DNA of 35,669 nt from Pontiellaceae bacterium (GTDB taxonomy: Bacteria > Verrucomicrobiota > Kiritimatiellia > Kiritimatiellales > Tichowtungiaceae), in assembly GCA_029939835.1 (NCBI GenBank), contig JAOZSE010000005.1, forward strand, positions 1-35,669, read 5' to 3'. The first letter of the stretch is position 1. Every line of letters starts with the position of its first letter. Of the stretch, positions 19,427 to 27,882 are shown piece by piece. The position numbers and the translations under genes are program-made. The notes below the pieces were generated by a model. The model saw nothing but the letters and a program-made list of their open reading frames with translations, was not told where the DNA came from and searched no databases.

Positions 19427-20314
19427 ATGAACAACTCTCCTTATATCCTCGTGACGGCGGCCCGCAACGAAGCGAAGCATATTGCGCAGACCATCCGGTC
19501 GGTCACCGCGCAGACCCTTCCACCGAAACGCTGGATAATTATCAGCGATGGTTCCACCGATGAAACGGATGATATCGTCCGTGGTTTCATTGCGCAGTTT
19601 CCTTATATTGAACTGTTGCGTTTGGAGCCCGACGGGGAGCGGAATTTTGGATCGAAGGCACTGGCTGTAAATGCCGGTTATAAAAAAATCTGCAACATTG
19701 AGCATTCGTATGTCGGGATTCTGGATGCGGATATTTCCTTTAATGCGAATTATTACGAGCAGGTCGTTGAGCGTTTTGAAAACGATCCGAAGCTGGGTAT
19801 CGCTGGCGGCATATTGATAGATGTAATAGATGGTCGTCTTATCCCGCAAATGAATGCGTTCGAATGGAGCGTCGGCGGGGCGATACAGATGTTTCGCAGG
19901 GAATGCTGGCAGGCCATCGGCGGCTATCTTCCGATCCCCAGCGGCTTGGATGCGACGGCAGAGGTCATGGCGCGCATGAACAGCTGGACGGTGCGCACAT
20001 TTCCGCAACTGGAGATTATCCATCACCGTGAGACTGGGAAAGAAAACCACAACATGATCGGCCGTTTGTTCTATCTGGGAATTCATGATCATCATCTCGG
20101 ATATCACCCCCTGTTTTTTCTGGCCAAATCGGTTCGCCGCTTCCGGGCCCGTCCCATTATGATCGGCGGACTGCTCATGCTGTTCGGCTATGCCTGGGCC
20201 GTGCTGTCGGGAAAGCCGAAAAAAGTCCCGGACGAGGTGGCCCGCTATTTGCGACAGGAACAGATGGATCGGCTGTGCGCCTGTCTGAGCCGGCGAAAGG
20301 AAAAGACAGATTGA
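19427..20314 (+). CDS. Glycosyltransferase family 2
   Basis: PYILVTAARNEAKHIAQTIRSVTAQTLPPKRWIIISDGSTDETDDIV...VGILDADISFNANYYEQV. Confidence 0.9.
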   Translation: MNNSPYILVTAARNEAKHIAQTIRSVTAQTLPPKRWIIISDGSTDETDDIVRGFIAQFPYIELLRLEPDGERNFGSKALAVNAGYKKICNIEHSYVGILDADISFNANYYEQVVERFENDPKLGIAGGILIDVIDGRLIPQMNAFEWSVGGAIQMFRRECWQAIGGYLPIPSGLDATAEVMARMNSWTVRTFPQLEIIHHRETGKENHNMIGRLFYLGIHDHHLGYHPLFFLAKSVRRFRARPIMIGGLLMLFGYAWAVLSGKPKKVPDEVARYLRQEQMDRLCACLSRRKEKTD

Positions 20315-20348
20315 ACAAGGTTGCGCTTCAAGCCGAAAGGGCCCGAGC

Positions 20349-21542
20349 ATGAAAAAGATTAACAAACGGGTCTGTGTTGTCCGGCACGGATATTATCCGG
20401 AAGGCACCCGGATTTATAAAGAGATCCGGGCGCTGGTTGATTCCGGACACGAAGTGGATGTGATCTGTCTGAGCGGTTTCGGTCGTTCGGGCTGCGAGCA
20501 GATGGGCGGTGTGCGGGTGTACCGCATGCCGCATACGCACCGGCGCGGATCTAAAGTCCGCTATATGCTGATGTATATTTTCTCGATTCTGCTGATGGGC
20601 CTCGTCCTTTCCCTGCTCTACTGCCGCCGACGGTATGCCTGCATTCAGGTCAACACCCTCCCGGACGCGCTGGTTTTTATCACGATCCTGCCGCGCCTCT
20701 TCGGCGCCCGCGTCCTGCTGGATCTGCACGAACCCACGCCGGAACTGCTGCTCAGCAAATATAACGGCAACGTGCATAAACATCTGCTTCACTTCCAGAT
20801 TCTGATCGAACGGTGGGCCATCCGCTATGCGCACCGGGTCATCACCGTCAACGACACCATTCGACAACGCTTTATAGAACGGGGCGCCGACCCGGAGAAA
20901 ATCGCTGTCATCCGCAACGTTCCGGCCGAAGATTTCGGGACATCGGCTCCACCGCGAACACCGCATGAGGGCCTGGCGCTTATGACCCATGGAACCCTGC
21001 AGCCGCGCTACGGACACAGCGTACTGCTGCGCGCCCTGCCGCTGATCCGTGACCGGCTTGACGGTGTCCATCTGGTCGTGGCCGGCCGGGGCGAAACGGA
21101 AGATGAACTGAAACGGTTAACGGCGGAACTGGGATGTGAGGGGATCGTTACGTTCACCGGGCCCGTTTCCCACCGGCGCATCGCAGAACTCATTACGGAG
21201 GCCGATATCGGCATTGTGCCGCTCCTTCCGGGGCCTTTTTCTGAACTTTGCCAGCCGAACAAACTGTTCGAATACATGGCCTTGAAGGTGCCGGTTGTCG
21301 CCGTGCGCCTGCCCGCTATCGAAGAAAGTTTTGATGATTCCTGCCTGCAATATTTTACGGCCGGAGATGCACAGGATCTGGCGAACTCTATCGTGACGCT
21401 CGCAGAGAACAAAACCCGGCGGGAATCGCTGGCCGAGAATGCTTTTACCCGCTATCAAACCACCCTGTGCTGGCGCGAAGCCAAAAAAGAATATATCCGG
21501 ATTGTTGATAAACTGATTGAATCAGGCCGTTATGCAAACTGA
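20349..21542 (+). CDS. Glycosyltransferase family 4 (GT-B)
   Basis: RVCVVRHGYYPEGTRIYKEIRALVDSGHEVDVICL...HGTLQPRYGHSVLLRALPLIRDRLDGVHLVVAGRGE...FTGPVSHRRIAELITEADIGIVPLLP...LFEYMALKVPVVAVRLPAI. Confidence 0.9.
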   Translation: MKKINKRVCVVRHGYYPEGTRIYKEIRALVDSGHEVDVICLSGFGRSGCEQMGGVRVYRMPHTHRRGSKVRYMLMYIFSILLMGLVLSLLYCRRRYACIQVNTLPDALVFITILPRLFGARVLLDLHEPTPELLLSKYNGNVHKHLLHFQILIERWAIRYAHRVITVNDTIRQRFIERGADPEKIAVIRNVPAEDFGTSAPPRTPHEGLALMTHGTLQPRYGHSVLLRALPLIRDRLDGVHLVVAGRGETEDELKRLTAELGCEGIVTFTGPVSHRRIAELITEADIGIVPLLPGPFSELCQPNKLFEYMALKVPVVAVRLPAIEESFDDSCLQYFTAGDAQDLANSIVTLAENKTRRESLAENAFTRYQTTLCWREAKKEYIRIVDKLIESGRYAN

Positions 21543-21867
21543 AATCCCGGCGCAACAACTTGTCGCGCCGTATTGAAAAAAAGAGCGGAAGCCGTCCCGT
21601 GACCACAATAAAAGGGAGAGTTTTATCAGAATGATTGAAGAGGGGGAAGGGGTGACACTCGATCATAGTGATACGGAATCAAGTGAAGTTGTATTGAACT
21701 GTCAGGTGGAACGCGACCTCCGGGCGCGTTTGGGCGTGCTCGGAGATCACGCGCCACCCAATGAATCACTTCAGTTCAGGTTAATTGCATACGAGAGAGG
21801 CCGCGTTACTGCGCGGCAACGCCCGAAGGATGTGACAAAATAATGGACAACCCCGAGCGAATGCGAC

Positions 21868-21991
21868 GGATAATTTTCGGAGCCGAAGCGAAGCACAGAT
21901 AATTTTTCGAAGGAAAATAACGAGTGAAACGAGAGGTTCAAATAACGAAGTGGTTCAAATTATTTTTCCGCCTCGGCGGATCTGCCGGAGG
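21868..21991. repeat. Intergenic repeat-rich segment
   Basis: Near-copies of GGATAATTTTCGG / AGATAATTTTTCG and of GGTTCAAATAACGAAG / GGTTCAAATTATTTTT, followed by near-palindrome CCTCGGCGGATCTGCCGGAGG. Confidence 0.4.
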
Positions 21992-22099
21992 CACGATAAC
22001 CGCTCTATAAAAAATCTTCATGATCCTATCATCAATTATTCTGTCAAAAACCGCCTCTGTTGAGGTGTTATTCAAAAACGAATTGTAAAAAATAAGGAA

Positions 22100-23554
22100 A
22101 TGACGAATAACAGTACAAATGACAGCGGCCCGAAACGGCGTGTCCTGTTCCGCGTTCTGCTTACACCGGTCGCGCTGCTGGCGGGCGGCATAGCCGTCGG
22201 CGCCCTGACAGGAAGGCTGCCTCTGATGCTGACCATCACGGCGTTTGCGGGCGGACTGGCGTTGCTGCTCACGGTTTTGCGCCCCGACATGGCGCTGATC
22301 CTGTTTTTTTGCGGAACGATTATGATGACCGACGCCTTCGGCCTCTCAGGCAAAGACTGCTTCACAATCCCTGATGCGGATATCATTCAGGGACTGCCGT
22401 CCGCACTGACCATTTTTTTTCTGCTCCTGTTTTGCATAGCTATGGCACGCACCCTTTTCTTTGAAAAGCGGCCTCTACCGGTTTCACTGCGGGGACTGGG
22501 CGTGTATATCGTAATCCTGCTTCTGGCTCTGTTGACCGGTCTGTTCAGGGCCAGCGACCCAGGAATGATCCGTGTAGATCTGATGAAAATGCTTTTCCCG
22601 GTGCTCTGCTTTTATCTGTGCATAACCCTGTTGAACAACCGCGAGCGCATTAAACGTATGCTGATGGTATTATTGGCGGCTTCCGCGCTGAAAGCACTGA
22701 TTCTGGACGGTTTCTATCTGGCGGGACGCGGCTGGCCATACGACTCAATGACCGGTCGCATTGTAACGCTGGACTCCGCCGATCTGCTGGCCTTTATCAC
22801 GCTGACGCTGATTGCCGTCCATCTGCTGGCGCGCCGGGATATTCGCGGATTTCAAGCGGGACTGGTCGGCGCGGCCTGCATTCCCATGATTTTTGCCATT
22901 ATCTTTTCCTACCGTCGCGCACAGTGGGCCGGGATGGCCCTCTCCATGGGTTTGCTTTACCTCGGCGCGGAACAAGCCGTTCGTCGCCGAATCGTGATTG
23001 TTGTGGTGATTGTATTGTGTATCGGCGGCACTGTGGCGGTCGCGAACGGTATAAACAAAGAGAATCTGGTTCGTATCGGATCCCGTATAGCCACAATCTT
23101 TGATCCAAATCAGCACTCCAATCTTCACCATAAGCTCGAGGCCCAACAGGTGATGCAGGATATTTCCCGCTCCCCGCTGCTTGGTTTGGGTTTTGGCAGC
23201 CAGCACGGCGGGGTTGCCCACTACGATAGCATCCCCACCAATGTTGTGCATAATACGTTTCTGTACATTTGGATGAAACTAGGATTGCCAGGAATGGTTT
23301 TCTTCCTCTGGGCTTCTTTTCTTTATGGGAAAAATATTCTGCGGGCTCGTAAAAAATATCTACACGATGAAACTTGGGGTTTGCTCCTGCCGCTGGCGGC
23401 CTCTTCCGGCCTGTGGCTGACCATGTTTCTGACCAGCCCGATTCCGTGGTATTTACACCAGACGTTTTTTAAAGCGCTGGTTGCCGCCATGGTCATGTCG
23501 TTGATTCTGCAAGCTGACAAAAACGCAAAAACGCAACTGGAGGCAGGCACATGA
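22100..23554 (+). CDS. O-antigen ligase/polymerase-like (Wzy/WaaL-type) membrane protein
   Basis: 484 aa, many TM segments; IFSYRRAQWAGMALSMGLLYLGAEQ, LLGLGFGSQHGG...NVVHNTFLYIWMKLGLPGMVFFL is Wzy_C-like. Confidence 0.85.
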   Translation: MTNNSTNDSGPKRRVLFRVLLTPVALLAGGIAVGALTGRLPLMLTITAFAGGLALLLTVLRPDMALILFFCGTIMMTDAFGLSGKDCFTIPDADIIQGLPSALTIFFLLLFCIAMARTLFFEKRPLPVSLRGLGVYIVILLLALLTGLFRASDPGMIRVDLMKMLFPVLCFYLCITLLNNRERIKRMLMVLLAASALKALILDGFYLAGRGWPYDSMTGRIVTLDSADLLAFITLTLIAVHLLARRDIRGFQAGLVGAACIPMIFAIIFSYRRAQWAGMALSMGLLYLGAEQAVRRRIVIVVVIVLCIGGTVAVANGINKENLVRIGSRIATIFDPNQHSNLHHKLEAQQVMQDISRSPLLGLGFGSQHGGVAHYDSIPTNVVHNTFLYIWMKLGLPGMVFFLWASFLYGKNILRARKKYLHDETWGLLLPLAASSGLWLTMFLTSPIPWYLHQTFFKALVAAMVMSLILQADKNAKTQLEAGT

Positions 23555-23714
23555 GGGTACTGCCGGGCAATGACTTTCCCGCGGGACTGGCGGGCGCAAA
23601 AAGAAAGAAAGTTTTTGGATCGCTAATTGCGCTAATTTGCGCGAATGGGAACGCTTCAGAGTCTTATATGGAATCAACCTGATTGGTATCGACAGAGTCC
23701 ATGAATCGAATAAT

Positions 23715-23884
23715 AGATTTTTTACCACCCGCTAACGCTAGAGGAAGTCAGAGTAAGCCCGAGGGAGATTTAGAAACAGGTTTTCATATGAACTCTCTAC
23801 TCAAAATCCAGATCATTTAGTTCCTCTTCTCTGACTTGCTCGGAGGTTTCTCTAATGACCAACGGGAATGGGTGGTGAAAATCT
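23715..23884. repeat. Palindromic element, copy 1 (left of flippase gene)
   Basis: AGATTTTTTACCACCC (23715-23730) ... GGGTGGTGAAAATCT (23870-23884); internal core (23774-23818) is the reverse complement of a core in copy 2. Confidence 0.8.
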
Positions 23885-23956
23885 TAATTAAGTTCATTTG
23901 ATATTATTTGCGAAAATTCGTAATCCAATAGATATTGTGTAAAAGGAAAACTCTCT

Positions 23957-25495
23957 ATGAAAATCGGAGAACGCACCGTTAATAACGCTCTGTTTAACAC
24001 CGTCAGCGGCATGCTGCCGCTCCTGCTCAGTTTTATATTCTGGCCTTATATCGTCTCAAAACTGGGCGATTCATCCTATGGCATATATGCGCTGGTCGGT
24101 TCGGTCATCGGCTATTTTGCCCTGCTTGACCTCGGACTGGGCAATGCCGTCGTCAAATATGTCGCGGAATATGCCGGACAGCACGACGACGACCGCACAC
24201 AGGAAGTGATCGGGGCGGCCCTTTTGATTTTTATGACAGCCGGACTGCTGGGTTTGCTGATAATCCTCTCGATTGCCAGAGTACTGGTTACCACGCTGCT
24301 TAAAATCCCCCCGAACCTGATTGATACCGCCTATTATGCATTCTGCGCCGCCTCGCTTGGATTTTTCTTCACGATGCTGCTGACCCTTCTGACCTCAATC
24401 ATCAATGGCTTAAACCGTTATGATATAAGCGGTATCACCATGGCCGTCATGGGCGCGACCACCACCCTGGGCTCAGTGCTGCTGCTGCGAACAGGATTTG
24501 GCCTGCTTTCACTGGTCTGGCTGAATGTCGCAGTTCCCCTGCTGGCGACCCTCTTCTATTTTAGAATAATCCGCCGTCTGGTGCCCGGCGTTTCCCTGCG
24601 CCTGAAGTACGGCCTGTCCGTCATGAAACGTCTCTTCCACTTTGGTATGTATTCCATGCTGAGCCGCGCGACGGATGTCATCATTCGCCAGGTCGGCCCG
24701 CTCATTATCGGCGCCATTCTGGGAGTAACATCTGTCACCTACTACATCATTCCTTTTACGATCCTGAACCGGTTGACTGTTTTAATCGTTCGCATCGGTA
24801 GGGTCATTTTCCCGGCCATCAGCGAACTGCAGGGGCAGCAGCGCCACGATACCATCCGTGATCTGTACCTGACGTCCTCGCGAATGATCCTCTCTTTTGC
24901 CACGGCCCTGACGGTGTCTTTGCTGATCTTCGGCCCGAGATTTCTGCATCTCTGGATGAGCCCTGAATTCGCGGAACGTGGCAGAACAGTACTCCTCCTG
25001 ATTACGGTCGGGGTTTTTATGGATCAGAGTACTAATGTCCCCAGTTTTGTAGTCAACGGGCTGGGTAAGCCGAAATTAAGCGGATTTATGTCCGTCGCGC
25101 GCGCGGTACTATTTCTTGGGCTGATGGTGCCCGGCGCCATCTATTTCGGTATCATCGGCGTAGCCGCCGCGTTTACTTGCAGCAATGCCATTGTTTCTCC
25201 GGTTTTTATCTGGTATGTCACCTGCAAAGTGCTTGGATTGCCCTTGCGTCAGCTTTTAAAAGAGGTGTTCATACGCCCTGTGTTGGCCGGCATTGCTGTG
25301 GCCATTCCTCTGTGGTTCGTGCCTCAGGCGCGCATCGAGAACATATTCCTTCTGCTCCTCGTAATGGGCAGCGGAATGGGGCTTTACTTTGTAATCGCCC
25401 TGCTGCTCGGGGTGTACCAAAAACGCGAGCGCAGGGTTTTAATGGACTATCTGACCGGGGTGATTGCCCGCCTCCGGTTTAAAAGGAAATCGTGA
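23957..25495 (+). CDS. Wzx-like polysaccharide flippase (MATE/MVF-type oligosaccharide exporter)
   Basis: 512 aa; LFNTVSGMLPLLLSFIFWPYIVSKLGDSSYGIYALVGSVIGYFALLDLGLGNAVVKYVAEY..., ~12-14 TM segments. Confidence 0.9.
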   Translation: MKIGERTVNNALFNTVSGMLPLLLSFIFWPYIVSKLGDSSYGIYALVGSVIGYFALLDLGLGNAVVKYVAEYAGQHDDDRTQEVIGAALLIFMTAGLLGLLIILSIARVLVTTLLKIPPNLIDTAYYAFCAASLGFFFTMLLTLLTSIINGLNRYDISGITMAVMGATTTLGSVLLLRTGFGLLSLVWLNVAVPLLATLFYFRIIRRLVPGVSLRLKYGLSVMKRLFHFGMYSMLSRATDVIIRQVGPLIIGAILGVTSVTYYIIPFTILNRLTVLIVRIGRVIFPAISELQGQQRHDTIRDLYLTSSRMILSFATALTVSLLIFGPRFLHLWMSPEFAERGRTVLLLITVGVFMDQSTNVPSFVVNGLGKPKLSGFMSVARAVLFLGLMVPGAIYFGIIGVAAAFTCSNAIVSPVFIWYVTCKVLGLPLRQLLKEVFIRPVLAGIAVAIPLWFVPQARIENIFLLLLVMGSGMGLYFVIALLLGVYQKRERRVLMDYLTGVIARLRFKRKS

Positions 25496-25514
25496 AAACC
25501 CGATTGCCGTTTTA

Positions 25515-25778
25515 AGATTTTTACCACCCGCTAACGCTAGAGGGGCCCCGAGAGGCTCCGAGAGAAAAATGAACAACATCTGGTTTGAGATCTGAAGAAA
25601 TGATCTGGTTTAGAATAGAAAGTTCACATGAAAACCTGTTTTCAGTTGAGCTTTCTGTTCCAAATCAAACCCTGCCTGTTGCAGGGCTGCGGGCACGGCC
25701 CGCATCATTTCTTATGGATGTTCTCGTGACTTGCCCGGCTGTTTGCTCTAACGAGCAGCGCGAGCGGGTGGTGAAAAC
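25515..25778. repeat. Palindromic element, copy 2 (right of flippase gene)
   Basis: AGATTTTTACCACCCGCTAACGCTAGAG at 25515; right end AGCGCGAGCGGGTGGTGAAAAC is inverted relative to it; core 25598-25642 matches copy 1 in inverted orientation. Confidence 0.8.
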
Positions 25779-25821
25779 AGGAAGATTTTTAGATTCTTTT
25801 CGAAGAATCCGGGAGGGAATC

Positions 25822-26205
25822 ATGAGAATCAGAGGCTGGGGACGAATTCAAAACAGTATACGAACGGTTCAAAACCGGCTCGGTGCCAATGCCGTTATTC
25901 TGCTTTACCACCGGGTCACCGAAGACATGCCCGATCCGCAGCGTCTGGCTGTTTCCCCCGACAATTTTTCACAGCAGATGGAGGTGCTCGCCGCAACCAC
26001 CTGCCCGGTTCCTCTCGAAGAACTGCCCGACCGGCTGAAAAAGCGAAAACGGTCTTTGTCGCCGGGATCCCGTATGACCCACCAACACCTTATTCTTATT
26101 TTTGAGAACAAGGAAAGTCCGCCCTGTGTAATTTGCTCGTGTCAGCGCAAAATTCTAATAAACGCAGGAGCTGGCGCAAATAATGCTCATTTATATGCAA
26201 AATAG
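25822..26205 (+). pseudogene. Truncated polysaccharide deacetylase (N-terminal remnant)
   Basis: GANAVILLYHRVTEDMPDPQRLAVSPDNFSQQMEVLAATTCPVPLEELPDRLKKRKRS matches the start of EPS-type polysaccharide deacetylases, but the TFDD catalytic region never follows; the ORF then continues with unrelated sequence to a stop at 26205. Confidence 0.65.
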
Positions 26206-26302
26206 ATTTGGCGGGCCGCTTGACAAGATTCCACGTTTCGAGGAACGTTGGTTGTTAATGCGGAAACGAGTACTGAGCCCTGCCCGTCTTACGGGGAAAA
26301 TT

Positions 26303-27850
26303 ATGAAATATCGAATGATTGCAATTTATATTTTGGTGGGACTGCTGGCAGATGTAACAAATGCGGCGGATTATTATGTTTCAACATCGGGTAAGGACTC
26401 CAACCCTGGAACGGCCAGCTCTCCTTGGAAATACTGCCCCGGCATGAGGGCATGGAGCGGCAATGTGTCCCTTAATCCCGGTGATACAGTATATTTTGAC
26501 AACTCGGATACATGGGAACACAACGAAGGATATCTGTTATATGTTGAAGGCGGAGTAACCTATGATGGGGAAACGTGGGGTGGCGGAAATAATGCGATTC
26601 TAAAGTCCACCGGAAATATGGCCGTCTTGGTGCGTATGTACGAAGATGACGCCATAGAACCGACGGTTTTAAAGGGATTTGAAATAGATGGCGGCAATTA
26701 TGGCGGGGTAACGCATACGGGTGCGGGAGTCGGTATAAACTGGCCAAATTCCTATAATAATCTAACGGGTGCGGTGAAGCGAATAGAAAACTGTCATGTT
26801 CACCATACTGGATACGATAGAGAGCAAGGGGATGGGGGTTACAGTTATGGCATTTTGGTTGGCGCAATCGGGAAGAAAACCAAAAATGTAGAGGTGCTTA
26901 ACTGCCTGGTTCACGATACAGCCCGAACCGGAATTACCATTTATCCAGAAACCACCCCAGCCGGAGCGATAGAGTCGGTGGTGGTTCGCAACTGCGAGGT
27001 GTATAATACGGGGGTCAACTCAGAATCGGTCGGCCGGAGTATTTCGGTGATAAGCGACTGCAAAGATATTCTGGTTGAATATAACTACATACACACTGGC
27101 GCAGGAGAACTCGGCGTCCACGCCGTACAGTCGCATAACAGAGGCCCAACAAATGTAACTTTTCGGTATAATGTAGTAATTGGTGGTGATCGTAAGGGTT
27201 TTGCTGATGAAAGCGCGCGTACACAACAAAGGCAGTATAATGTGTACGGAAACCTTTTTATCCAATGCGCTGATTATGGAGTCCATATTTTCAATCCGTC
27301 ACCCAACTGTATTGCTAAATTCTATAACAATACGTTTTTTGATAACTGCCAAGATTCCAACGCCCGGGAAGTTTATTTTGCATCGGCATCATCTACACCC
27401 GATATTGAGTTTATTAACAACATCGTATGGGCGCGGTCGGGAAGCTATGCAATGTATGACTCAAGCGGCGACACTATTATGCACAGCAACAATCTCTATT
27501 ACCGGAATGGGGGCGGGAATGTGGTTTATAACGGCGGCTCCACCTATACGGCCGCGACGGCTTCTAATTACGAAGATACCGCGCAAAGCGCCGACCCTCT
27601 TTTTATCGACACCAACAGCCTGCCGACATCGGTTAATTCGACAAGCGGTGTTAATAACGACGGCCTGCAACCGCAATCCGGATCGGTAGCCATTGACAAT
27701 GGAACATCCGGATTTGGCTCTATTGACATCGATGGCACATCCATTCCGGTCGGAGATCGGGATATCGGTGCTTATGAGTCCAGCCCAGACGGCGGTGAGA
27801 TTCAAATTCCAGAACCTCCTTCTCGTCCACGCGTGGTTCCTGATATTTAA
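26303..27850 (+). CDS. Secreted right-handed parallel beta-helix protein (pectate-lyase-like fold)
   Basis: Signal peptide MKYRMIAIYILVGLLADVTNAADYYVSTSGKDSNPGTASSPWKYCPG; repeated coils (VKRIENCHVHHTG, VEVLNCLVHDTARTGITIY, VVVRNCEVYNTG, ILVEYNYIHTG, AKFYNNTFFDN). Start 26303 is preferred to the track's 26183. Confidence 0.82.
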   Translation: MKYRMIAIYILVGLLADVTNAADYYVSTSGKDSNPGTASSPWKYCPGMRAWSGNVSLNPGDTVYFDNSDTWEHNEGYLLYVEGGVTYDGETWGGGNNAILKSTGNMAVLVRMYEDDAIEPTVLKGFEIDGGNYGGVTHTGAGVGINWPNSYNNLTGAVKRIENCHVHHTGYDREQGDGGYSYGILVGAIGKKTKNVEVLNCLVHDTARTGITIYPETTPAGAIESVVVRNCEVYNTGVNSESVGRSISVISDCKDILVEYNYIHTGAGELGVHAVQSHNRGPTNVTFRYNVVIGGDRKGFADESARTQQRQYNVYGNLFIQCADYGVHIFNPSPNCIAKFYNNTFFDNCQDSNAREVYFASASSTPDIEFINNIVWARSGSYAMYDSSGDTIMHSNNLYYRNGGGNVVYNGGSTYTAATASNYEDTAQSADPLFIDTNSLPTSVNSTSGVNNDGLQPQSGSVAIDNGTSGFGSIDIDGTSIPVGDRDIGAYESSPDGGEIQIPEPPSRPRVVPDI

Positions 27851-27882
27851 TCAGTCGCTGAATTCACTATACGCAAGGATAT

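Noticed and set aside
21548-21570. CGGCGC...GCGCCG hairpin after the GT4 gene as a terminator
   Set aside because: Short 6-bp stem and no following T-run on the + strand; too weak to list.
21631-21843. 70-aa ORF between GT4 and Wzy-like genes
   Set aside because: Weak start context, no recognisable family, lies in a repeat-rich gap; probably not coding.
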